A stretch of DNA of 17,445 bases. It comes from Parachlorella kessleri (Eukaryota; Chlorophyta; Trebouxiophyceae; Chlorellales; Chlorellaceae). The DNA is taken from NCBI GenBank assembly GCA_001598975.1, contig BBXU01002723.1, forward strand, positions 1 through 17,445, read 5' to 3'. Below the pieces are notes generated by a model, which was given only the letters and a program-made list of their open reading frames with translations, had not been told where the DNA came from and ran no database searches. The position numbers and the translations under genes are program-made. This document shows, piece after piece, positions 9,801 to 17,445 of the stretch (the stretch's first letter is position 1; each line of letters opens with the position of its first letter).

Positions 9801-12800
9801 GTACGACCCCTCCTCCATCACGCCCACGCACCCCCGGGGCAGCGGCACACAGAAGGCGCCGTTGGTGTACCTGCATGCAGTCCATGAATCAATTGATGGA
9901 CAGGAGCACCAACTTCGCCTGTGGACTCTTCCTGGCGAAAGGCTGGGTAGGGTGCGAGGTTCCAGGAGCACCCCGGAGCCCTGCACTCTTGGCTATCTCC
10001 ACTGCCACCTTCCACCTTAGTCGTTCTATTACCTGCCCAATATCTTATCTGTGGCGACACCTCCATATCTGGTACCTACCCATACAAGGACATGCCAAAG
10101 GACAGCCGGCTGTCTGAGAAGAGCCGGAGGGAGAAGATGGGGCGGGCAAAGCGGTCGGCATCATCAAAGTGGCTCTGCAGCAAGCCGTGGACCAGCGGGG
10201 TACTGAGAAGGGAAGGCTCGAGCCCACATTTTGGCTGCGCGCCAGAGGCAGCGTGGCATGGGCCTCACACTTCCATCCTTCAACGCAACCGCGGTTCAGC
10301 GAACAGGTGCCCCATAGCAGGCTGGCAGGCATAGGATACACAGCTGCATCACATGCCGACCCCAGCCGCCTGTCGCTTGAAACGTGGACAGGCTATGAAC
10401 ACCCCATCCCTCGCAAAGCAGCCCAGCGGCACCCCACCTGCAGCCCCTCGCTGCCATCATGGTACATGTTGAGTGCGAAGCTGTCCACAAAGCCTTCAGG
10501 GATGATCTCGGACCCCACAAGGGGCTGCTCCACTTGCTCCTGCACAGGTTGGCGCCAGCTAGCTGTCCCACACTCCCATTACACATCTCGCTAGCTGTCG
10601 TAAGTGGCCAGTGCAAGACCTGCCATGGGCGGGTGGGCCTGGGCGGCTGGAGAGGGGCCCAGAGTGCAAGCAGGCAGATCATGCATGGGTGCCACGTGTC
10701 CTACTAATTAGTATGTCGCCGCCATATGTGCATGTAGGCGGCATGACAGGTTGACCCGTTGCTCTCCTGTGGGAGCCGTAGGGCTTTTACCATCACGCAA
10801 AACATACAGCGGCCTACCCGCATCCAGGCGGGACTGGCAGGCACGTCCACCCTCACTCCAGCAGCCACCGCGGCATCTGGCTCGGCTAGCTGCTCCCGGG
10901 TCCACATGTACCTGCAAGCAGACACATGCTAGCACTTGCACACACGCGGTGCCACAGGCACAGCTTTGAGACCAACTGGTGGGTGCTGCGTTTGCCCAGC
11001 ACACTATGCTGTACTGTACTGACACTGTTCAGCAGCCGGGCCTCAAACAGCATGCCCAACTGGCAAGCAGATCCATCCTAGAGCTGTTTGCTCCCTAGGT
11101 TTGCCTGCAGTTCTCATCCGAGGGGTGCAGCACTCTCATAGCCGGCCCGCATCCCACCGAGCTGTCCACCCAACGTGCACAGGCACAACATGCAGGGGCA
11201 GTCACGCTCACTCAGCCACCAGGCAACGAGCACAGCAGCGACCTGACCTGGCCCCAAAAAAGTACTTGGTGCGCTTGATGCCGCCTCCCTTGGCGTAGCT
11301 GGAGTGGAAACAGGAGGGGGGCAGCGCGCCCGCCCGCGCCTTGGCATCCACGCCGTCAGAACACCGCTCAATGTCTGACAGCTCCTCAGGGCGGAAGACC
11401 TGCTTACAGGCAGATGTTTGTAAGTCTTTCGAGGAGAATCGTGGCCAAGCCACCACATGCTGGCTCGGGCATGCACGAGGAGACTCCTGCGCGACCATAA
11501 GCAGATAACAACCCCAAAAGAGGGCAAGTTGGATCGAGAGCGCGCTTTTTGGAGGCAGGCCCTAAACACATGTTTAAGCCCATCGGGAGCAGGTACTGGC
11601 ACAGGCGTCAGGGGGGGAACGACCGAATGAAGACGTGTGCCTGGCACACTGGGTTGCATGCAATTGCAAGGCATGGCAAGTGCAGACCCAATACAATAGC
11701 AAGGCACATGTACGCAGGGCTGGCCGGAGATGAAGCGGAGCCCTCCCAAGAAGCTGGACTTGCCGACAAACCTCGGTGTAGGTAGTCATGCCCACAGGCA
11801 AAAGCCCCCTGGCCCTCCAGTCAAAGACCTCCTGCCCAGGTACCCCTCTGTCGCAGGCTGCACTGCTGTTGTCCCGCACAGCATGCTGCTGCTGCTGCTG
11901 CTGCTCTTGCTGATGCTGTCCTTCTACCATGCAGTCAACTTCACTGACTGTGCATACGCTGCTAGCAGCTGCCGCTAAACTCTCTGGGTCGATGCTTGTG
12001 TCACCAGGCGGATGGCATGGCACATCGTCGCCTTCGCCTCTGCCACGCGCGCGCACCGCAGCTTTATCTGCACCCTTCTCAGGCGTGGGTGGGCCTGGGG
12101 GGCTGCCAGGTCGGTTTGGCGAGGCTGAACCAGGAGCCAGCTTACACTGTGGCAGGGCCTTGCCGGGATGGCCACCAGAAGAAGGAAATTGGCCAGCTTG
12201 AAGGCATGGCTGCTGTGCTTCGTACGGCGGTGTCTGCTGCTGCTGCTGTTGTGCCTGCAATGGCTGCGGATGTTGCTCCTGGAGTGAGTGCAAGGGGTGC
12301 TGCGGTGCCGCCATCAGTTGCGGCTGGGCTGCCTGTTGCTGGGTGGGTGGCGCGAGGGTAAAGTAGTTGTCAGGAACCTCTCCATTCCTGCATCCATACA
12401 TAGATTAACAAAAGCACGACTTGGGCATACGCTTCGCACACTACATCTAGGCCACATAAATGCTACAAGTCTGTCAAACGCAGCCCCCAGTTTGCGCCTC
12501 AAAGCACAGCCCACACTGCATTGGACGCTTGCTGTGCCTTGGAAGGCCTGACCCATAACCCCCGTCCCAGTGTGTGGCCCGGCCGGGCCACTCAGAGTTC
12601 TTCCAGTGGTCTGCACGACCTTGCCTGAAGAAGTACTCCGTCCTGTTGTAGCTCCTGCCACCCCTAGTAACAGTGGTGGTGACAGGCACGAGGTGGTGGG
12701 TGAAGCTGTCTCGGGTGTTGATGAGGTAGTAGGGCCATGGCACCTGCAGCTGACTAATAGGTAGTGACACTGCTGATATAGCCCTGTCGGAAGTAAACAT

Positions 12801-15800
12801 GTGGGTCACCCTTACAGATCGCACCTTGTGCCACACAACAAAGGCAGCTGTGCCCTGCCAGGGTGCTGATGGGCACCCATAGCATGTCTGCAAAGGGGTC
12901 AGCGTGGTTGGCAATGCCAGCCTCAACACGCATTTGCTGGCTGGTTGTGACCCTGGCGTGCTGCAGTGACACATACGTTGAGCATTGCGAGTGCCGACCA
13001 AGCATGTGCACATGGAATCAGCTGTTTAAGTCTAAGGCCTATAGTATATACCAGTGTATACCTGGAAGCCCCTGGCAACTCCTAGCGCCTCTGCAGCTGC
13101 CAGGCAGCCGGCAGCGAGCACCAGGGCGCCGGCGTAGCCCAAAGTCAGCCCGCCTTCGGGCGTAGCAGCGCTCAAGATAGCTGGCCCCAGTGGCGCACCT
13201 GCCGCAGCAGCTACTGCCTGCAATGGCTGGGCGGCCAGCGGCTGGGCGGCAGCCCCTTGCGCTGCGGTTGTGGATCCATCTGAGCCCTTGTGCAGGGGCA
13301 GTGAGGAGGGTTGCGCGGCCTCACTGGCTGCGCCATGCTGCTGACGCCAGGCCACGGGCTGTGGGTCCTGTTTGTGTTGCTGCGGAGCCAGAGCCTGCTC
13401 CTGCCGGTGCGGCGGCGGCGGCGGCAACTGCCTGTGCTGACTGGGCATGGTAGTAGCGGCGGCGGCACCATACGCTGTACGTGCCCCAGCAGGCGGCACG
13501 CCATGCAGGCGGGCAGCGGCATCCAGGGCAGCTAGCAGCGGAGGCGGTACCATGGCACGGGGCATGGACACAAGCATGGGGCGCACTTGCCCTGGGGCCC
13601 CGCCGGGTACCTGGACTAGCACCGGCACCAGCACCAGCTGGCTGCCTGAGGGTGCACCACTGACATCGCTGCTACTGCTATCTGTGGCCTGAGAGACAGG
13701 TACCCTGGCGCTGCCGCCAGCAGGGGCCACTGCTGCAGCAGTGGAAGCAGACCCAGCAGGGCCCACAGGGGCTTGTAATTGGCATGCTGGTAAGGAGCTG
13801 TTGGGTGTGGCAGCGCTCACTTGCTGGTCGCCAAGAATGGGGGGAGCTGCTGCTGACGGTTCTGGCAGCGACGGCTCACGCCGAGGTTCCTCTTTAATGG
13901 CGACTGCCTGGGCTGCATCTGCAGGTGCTACTGTGGGGCTGGCGGGAAGTGCGGGTGCTGTACTAGCAAGCGCTGTCCGTGCCTCGTCCTGCTCTTGCTC
14001 CAAGTTCACTGCTGCGTGCTGTGGGTGACAAGGCTGGCAAGGTTGCTGCTCGCCAGGCGTGGCTTGATTGTCAGGCACAGCCGCCTGGCCACCAACTTCT
14101 GCCGGCGCTGCTGTTATATCCTTTGCAAGATAGGTCAGGTGGATGTGCACGCGAGGCTCCTGCTGTTCTGTGCCCTGACAAGCCTCCCTCACTTCCAGTC
14201 TCACAGTCACACTGCTGTCAGCTGCAATACCCTGCAGACAACCGGAACCGTCAGCCTGTGCGCCTGCTGCACAGGGCAATGTGACGCCCTGGCAAGCGTC
14301 CGCCGCGGCACGGCACGCTGCGGCGGTGGCTGCTGCCCCGACCCCGTTGTCAGCACCGGAGGCAGCGGCAGCAGCTGCTGCTACTGCTGTGGCGGCTGCT
14401 GCCGCGGCTGCTACCGGTGGTATGGCTGCGTCAGGGGGGCCACTTGCACTTGTGGTGACTGCCACCCTCCCAGCGCCCTGCTCCACACCCCCAGGGCTGC
14501 TGCCAGATCGTGGCGCTGGCTTGGTGGCGGAGGATGCCATGAGGGACTTTGCCAAAGCAGACTCCAAGGCACTGCTCCCTACAGAGGCCTGCAAATCAAA
14601 AAAGGCAGGCATAACACTCAGCCATCAGTTCAAAATTTAGCCCAGATACTATGAATGTCATGTCACTCATCCCCTAAGGGCCTCTCTGCAAGCATATTCT
14701 TTATTTTTTGATCACTCACCCCTTGGTGCCTGTCTGCGAGCATCTGCGGCCAGGCTGGCGTTTGACATTTCATAATAGCAACCCATCAGCGGTGTATCCC
14801 ACCCCTGACTGAGGTCCGGGTGCAACTTGCACACAGAGACATGCCGCAAAGCAGCCCTCTTACTTATGAAGCAAACAGGCTCGTTATGAGAGCATGAGGA
14901 CAACTATGCAGTGGACGCCAGCCAGACCTGGAGCTGGGTAACGAAATCCAGCAGGCGGCGGTGGTTGAGGGCAGCCAACTGCTCTAGGAGCCGTCGTTCA
15001 AGGCCGCGGATGACTGACTGCAGCACGTTGCGAGCACAGCTGCAAGCGGAAGGGGACGGGGTAGTTATTGATATTGGACATGACAACTTATGGGTATTGA
15101 GTGTAGTTGCTCCTCAACCCTCCAAGCCTGGGAGCAGCTTAGCGGCTGGCGGCTTGCCCTGCTGCTGCATTGCCGACAGCACATGCAGCCAGGTTCGAGC
15201 CACACAGCCACATGCAAAGCAGGGATCCCACCTGTGCGGCCTCTGCAGACACGGCCAGATGCCCTCCTATCCAGCCCCAGAGGGATCAGATACCCACCCA
15301 CCCACCCACCCACCCACCTGTCCAGCCTCCGCCAGAGCGCCTCCTCCACATACAACTCCAGCCGACTGCTGAAGGTGTAGGTGCTTAGCCGGTTGCCCCC
15401 AAACACAGCCGGCCCGGCCGGCAGGGCAGGGCTTGCTGCCGCTGTTGCCGCCGCTGCTGGCGCTGGGGCTGCAGCGACTCCCGCTGCTCCAGCTGCAGGG
15501 GAAGCTTGGGCTAAGGGTGCGGCTGACGCGGACGTGAGTCCCTGTGGCCCCGGGCCTGTGAAAGCGGCTTGGAGAGGTGCCGCGCTAGAAGCCCGTTCCG
15601 GGGGGTGGGAGCTGGGTGTGCCTGATGATTGGCTGGGTGGTGAAGCATGCAGTTGAGAGCTGGGCACGGCCACGAGCGAGCCCCTGCAAACCAAGCAAGT
15701 ATGGATAGTCGCCGACCGCAACATGACTTGCGGACGAGGCGCTAGCACGTCACATGCAGGCTGCTCTTGGAAAGTCGGTAAATCTTCTCTCAAGCAACCA

Positions 15801-17431
15801 GGCAGCCACTCATACTACCCCAAGTGTTCATCTGTGGAGCCTGCTCACCCTTCCATCTCCTGAAGCAGCTCCTCCGCCCCTTCCTCCCCCTCCACCTCAG
15901 CAGCCACGTCAGCTGCCGTGCCCAGCGGAGCCTCAGCAGGCACAGCAGGCACAGCGGCCCCAGCACCTTTTATTACGTGCCCAGCTAGCGTTGCTACAGC
16001 CTCCATGCTTGCTGCTGTCTCTGCAGCGGCAGCAACTGGCTCTGACAGTGCTGCGTCAGCAGCCTCCTGGCCGCAAACCTCAGTGGGAGCTATTGTCCCT
16101 GGATGTGGCTGGACAGCTGCCACTGCGTGCCTGCCTGCCTCCAGTCTCTCAATGGCACCCACCAGGCACTCTACCACTGCCTTGGCTTCCTCCGCGTCGC
16201 TGCAGGGCCTGTCAGGCTGTTTCGCCAGGGGTGTGGTCTCCCCCAGCGATGCCCCGCACCATGCCTCCTGCTGGTGCGACCGAGCTGTCAGTGGTCGGGG
16301 CCCCTGGGGCACGCTCCCTTGGCCTGTCTGTGGTGCAGCAGGCTGGGCTGGTTCTGGCGGTAAGCGAGCCACCACCGGTACATCACTAGCAAGCTGGCCG
16401 CCACTTCTAGGCACAGCCGTGGCCATTGGCTGCACCCCGGCTGGGTTGCACTCGACAGTCGCAGAGGCTGCAGCTGCAGCTGCTGCCGCCGCGGCAGCTG
16501 CCAAGATGGCAGCTGAGCCGCCGGCTCCTGCAGCATTCCTGCTGCCGCTGCCAACCCCGGTCGCCAAGGGGGCGCCGGTCGGGGCGGCAGCTGCCGCTAG
16601 ATGCTGAGCAGGCGCCGTCAGTAGCACCGCGGGCGGGGGCTGGTCATTCAAGAGAGCGGGGAGCAGGCCGCAGGCAGCCAGCTGCCGAGCAGCAGCCCGC
16701 AGGGGGCAGGTGCCGCCCACGCCTTTCCGCACCATGATGCCAATCTGAAGGTTGCTGTCAGCAACACCGTATCCCCTGCACCGTCAGGCAGATGCAGGAT
16801 GGCACATGTATCAGCAACGTTACTTCATCCACTATACCCATTTCTGGCGTGACAGCTATGTGCATACGGAGCAAGTCGCACGGCCGGACACGTCTACAGG
16901 GCAGCATACAGTGGATGCAGCCCAGGAGCAGTGACGGTGCGGAAGCGTGCAAGGGTGGTGCTGGAACCACTGTGCACTTGACAGAGAGCGTCAGATATAT
17001 GCGGGAGCAGCAGAAGGAATTGAACCCACACACCTGCGGACATCTTGCTGTCCTTCTCCTTCTGTTGCTCCCCTAGCTGCTATCCCGCACACCCCGCTGG
17101 GGGTGGGTGCCTGGGTGCCAGCAGCCTCAGTGCAGGCATGCAGCCGCCCCTGGTCGTCCAGGCGATAGTGGAGGCAGATGAAGGAGCGGTCCTGCACAGT
17201 GGAGTGGCATGTGCCAACCCAGGCTCGAGCCTGTGCCGGAGGGAGGAGGGCAGCTCAGAGTGAAGAAGACTACTGACGTACTTTATACAAGAAGAGCATG
17301 CATTGACAGCCAACCTGACATGCGAAGGAGGCTTGCAGCTGAGACACCGAACTCCGTAGTAGCTCGCAGCAACAAGCAGGGCGGGAAGGGAGGCCAGGAG
17401 TGCTTTCACACACCCTGGGGACAGTCTGCAT
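5668..17431 (-). CDS. ALKBH5-type Fe(II)/2OG dioxygenase with triple PHD finger C terminus (22 inferred exons, ~2,202 aa)
   Basis: Inferred exons, 5' to 3': 17431-17315, 17230-17034, 16754-15849, 15683-15318, 15039-14928, 14743-14720, 14588-13062, 12887-12825, 12743-12553, 12387-11772, 11399-11248, 10911-10818, 10539-10438, 10174-10080, 9870-9755, 9521-9361, 8952-8764, 8489-8166, 7678-6838, 6507-6393, 6219-5992, 5740-5668. Every junction is GT-AG and in phase; the stop is TAG. The dioxygenase at residues 1374-1568 has the ALKBH5 signatures, so the likely reaction is oxidative demethylation of N6-methyladenosine in RNA. The AT-hook-like motif, KPKKAKKRK and PHD fingers suggest a nuclear, chromatin-associated enzyme. 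The start ATG at 17431 is provisional because the contig ends 14 bases further on. The 9361/8952 join is weak (donor AGT|GTATTA). If it is wrong there are two genes: one ending at the TGA at 9112-9114, and one starting near the ATG at 9009. Confidence 0.6.
6838..8489 (-). other. Exons 18-19: helical unit R3, nuclear localisation signals, entry to PHD1
   Basis: Exon 18 (8489-8166) completes R2 (VETAERLGVDL), continues with CFSLLDDIISWVENP, and then encodes KVMDRMLRQLEGQERREHLQ. Exon 19 (7678-6838) finishes R3 with VVLALVQATEEIAAWEAG. Exon 19 then carries KPKKAKKRK, a long Ala/Gly linker, a second basic cluster (PRPVKKPRP), and finally ICFGCHAGVQQE, the first Cys pair of PHD1. The intron between the two exons (7679-8165) is the longest in the window; I see nothing else in it. 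Confidence 0.65.
8764..8952 (-). other. Exon 17: AT-hook-like motif and helical unit R2
   Basis: The acceptor tttctgctgttcag is strong, and the exon is 63 codons in phase 0. It begins EGALMLRRGPGRPPGSKGG, a basic Gly/Pro stretch with the GRP core of an AT-hook but flanked by Pro rather than Arg. Then comes RKEVGRVLEGMVRRLEVQERR and VEVTLLDMVKK, unit R2. A longer version starting at 9015, also phase 0, is possible. In the two-gene alternative translation would start at the ATG at 9009. Confidence 0.6.
9305..9321. repeat. GGCA tetranucleotide microsatellite
   Basis: About four copies of GGCA lie in the uncertain interval between the dioxygenase exon and the AT-hook exon. On the sense strand of the gene this is a CTGC tract, which could serve as part of a pyrimidine-rich acceptor region. 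Confidence 0.8.
9361..11399 (-). other. ALKBH5-type Fe(II)/2-oxoglutarate dioxygenase domain (exons 11-16)
   Basis: Read through five in-phase junctions, exons 11-16 give the ALKBH5 landmarks in order. These are VFRPEELSDIE; KRTKYFFGARY (Arg1416, Lys1418, Tyr1425, the positions known from ALKBH5 as R130, K132, Y139); IIPEGFVDSFALNMY (Asn1479, Tyr1481, matching N193 and Y195); SHFDD with the iron ligands His1491 and Asp1493; FARPIFSLRLFSDSRLSFG; and VKHCVRPMD with the distal iron ligand His1551. Arg1568 matches R283. Ser1562 stands where ALKBH5 has R277. The closest family is ALKBH5 rather than the DNA-repair AlkB members, so the likely substrate is m6A in RNA; substrate and activity are inferred. 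The end of exon 16 is uncertain, as its frame runs on to a stop at 9112. Confidence 0.85.
11772..12387 (-). other. Exon 10: Gln/Pro-rich linker before the dioxygenase
   Basis: Exon 10 reads NGEVPDNYFTLAPP, then Gln/Pro-rich sequence, a Pro-rich basic stretch (PGSPPGPPTPEKGADK), an acidic segment and a Gln run encoded mostly by CAG. It ends in FDWRARGLLPVGMTTYTE. That last piece is probably the start of the dioxygenase fold, because the next exon follows in phase 0 with VFRPEELSDIE. Confidence 0.6.
11886..11903. repeat. CTG/CAG trinucleotide repeat in exon 10
   Basis: Six perfect CTG units on the + strand, CAG on the sense strand, encode part of the Gln run in the linker before the dioxygenase. 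Such a tract is likely to vary in length between strains. Confidence 0.85.
12553..12887 (-). other. Exons 8-9: aromatic-rich block of unknown fold
   Basis: Exon 8 (12887-12825) encodes TCYGCPSAPWQGTAAFVVWHK and exon 9 (12743-12553) continues with VPWPYYLINTRDSFTHHLVP, SYNRTEYFFRQGRADHW and RATHWDGGYG. Phases agree at all three junctions. The block is rich in Trp, Tyr, Phe, His and Arg and sits between two low-complexity exons, so it is probably a folded module. It has a CxxC but no partner pair I can see. I do not recognise it. A competing acceptor at 12960 is discussed in the findings. Confidence 0.5.
13062..14588 (-). other. Exon 7: 509-residue Ala-rich disordered region
   Basis: This is the largest exon, entered after a tttttt...ttgcag acceptor and left at CAG|GTATAC, both phase 0. 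It is dominated by Ala with Pro, Gly, Gln and Ser. A few more ordered islands occur (SSALESALAKSLMAS at the start; QLVLVPVLVQVPG in the middle; LVLAAGCLAAAEALGVARG at the end). Likely intrinsically disordered, as is common in chlorophyte regulatory proteins. No domain is recognised. Its GC content produces long antisense open frames. Confidence 0.65.
14720..15683 (-). other. Exons 4-6: linker, helical unit R1 and a 24-base exon
   Basis: Exon 4 (15683-15318) starts with a Ser/Pro/Ala-rich linker and ends in an amphipathic helix (SRLELYVEEALWRRLD). Exon 5 (15039-14928) continues it with RNVLQSVIRGLERRL and RRLLDFVTQLQ, the unit I call R1. Exon 6 (14743-14720) would add eight residues (MLADRHQG) between a gccgcag acceptor and a GTGAGT donor. 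Exon 6 is phase 0 on both sides, so skipping it leaves the frame intact. R1 resembles R2 and R3 downstream of the dioxygenase. Confidence 0.5.
15293..15318 (-). repeat. CCCA/TGGG microsatellite beginning at a splice donor; G-quadruplex motif
   Basis: On the sense strand exon 4 ends GGACAG and the intron starts GTGGGTGGGTGGG. There are six consecutive GGG runs separated by single T residues. This satisfies the classical G-quadruplex rule with the shortest loops, and the GT of the donor is part of the repeat. Confidence 0.8.
15849..16754 (-). other. Exon 3: Ala/Pro-rich low-complexity linker with acidic end
   Basis: This 906-base exon completes a Ser codon and reads NLQIGIMVRKGVGGTCPLRA, a basic and probably ordered start. 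About 250 residues of Ala-, Gly- and Pro-rich sequence with an Ala run follow. The end is acidic (AEVEGEEGAEELLQEMEG). An alternative acceptor eight bases downstream would break the phase with exon 2 unless translation starts at the ATG of MVRKG. Confidence 0.6.
17003..17072 (-). repeat. 16-bp inverted repeat around the splice donor of exon 2
   Basis: Bases 17003-17018 and 17057-17072 are complementary at 15 of 16 positions; the mismatch would be a wobble pair in RNA. The 38-base loop contains the exon 2 donor at 17034/17033 and a smaller hairpin (GGACA at 17038-17042 with TGTCC at 17049-17053). The loop also has a GGTTCAATTCC string reminiscent of a tRNA T-loop, but no cloverleaf can be formed. 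Confidence 0.7.
17034..17431 (-). other. N-terminal exons 1-2: unassigned Cys/His-containing region
   Basis: Exon 1 (17431-17315) reads 39 codons from an ATG and ends CAG|GTTGGC. Exon 2 (17230-17034) follows in phase 0 and encodes ARAWVGTCHSTVQDRSFICL and then HYRLDDQGRLHAC, which look like folded protein rather than linker. There are several Cys and His but no spacing I can match to a known finger. Exon 1 may be internal rather than initial, because the frame stays open to the window edge. Confidence 0.45.
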
Positions 17432-17445
17432 GCGCCCCCNCCCCC
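17432..17445. other. Contig edge: C run with one N
   Basis: The window ends in a run of C containing an undetermined base at 17440, mirroring the G run at its start. The beginning of the - strand gene may therefore be missing. Confidence 0.8.

Noticed and set aside
13995..14654. 219-codon + strand open frame rich in Cys and Gly
   Set aside because: Antisense shadow of the Ala-rich exon 7: GC-rich Ala codons read backwards give Cys, Gly and Ser. No start or splice context.
15754..16607. Pro/Leu/Gln-rich and Ala-rich + strand open frames of 211 and 229 codons
   Set aside because: Antisense shadows of exon 3, whose - strand frame connects in phase to both neighbours.
16980..17075. tRNA-like sequence with a GGTTCAATTCC string on the - strand
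   Set aside because: The T-stem does not pair properly, and no D-arm, anticodon arm or 7-bp acceptor stem of correct spacing can be formed. Reported only as a stem-loop.

Overview
The window looks like nuclear DNA from a green alga, probably a core chlorophyte of the Chlamydomonadales/Sphaeropleales type. The coding DNA is GC-rich and cut into many short exons. The introns are GT-AG, mostly 150-400 bases, with C/T-rich tracts ending in tgcag. The proteins carry long Ala, Pro and Gln runs, and a TGTAA element of the kind chlorophytes use for polyadenylation follows one gene. This placement is inferred from style only. No rRNA, tRNA, CRISPR array or transposon was found.

Two convergent protein-coding genes fill the window. 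On the + strand (187-4907) I could join twelve exons in one consistent frame into a protein of about 869 residues. It has two predicted membrane segments followed by a long, broken coiled coil and a basic Pro/Ser-rich tail. I do not recognise its family. A 760-base intergenic stretch (4908-5667) holds a 17-bp direct repeat and the probable polyadenylation element of the opposite gene.

On the - strand (17431 down to 5668) 22 exons can be joined in phase into about 2,202 residues. From N to C terminus the order is: an unassigned Cys/His-containing start; low-complexity Ala/Pro linkers with a helical unit (R1); a 509-residue Ala-rich exon; an aromatic-rich conserved-looking block; a Gln/Pro-rich exon; a complete ALKBH5-type Fe(II)/2-oxoglutarate dioxygenase (11399-9361); an AT-hook-like stretch with two more helical units resembling R1 (R2, R3); nuclear localisation signals; and three tandem PHD-type zinc fingers at the extreme C terminus. 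If it is one gene, it joins an RNA m6A-demethylase-type domain to chromatin-reader fingers. The weakest join is between the dioxygenase and the AT-hook exon (9361/8952). The alternative is two adjacent genes, an ALKBH5-like one and a PHD one.

Exon boundaries were found by reading splice sites and checking phase by eye; no transcript evidence was available. The window begins in a G run and ends in a C run containing an N, so it is probably a whole contig. The 5' end of the - strand gene may lie outside it.
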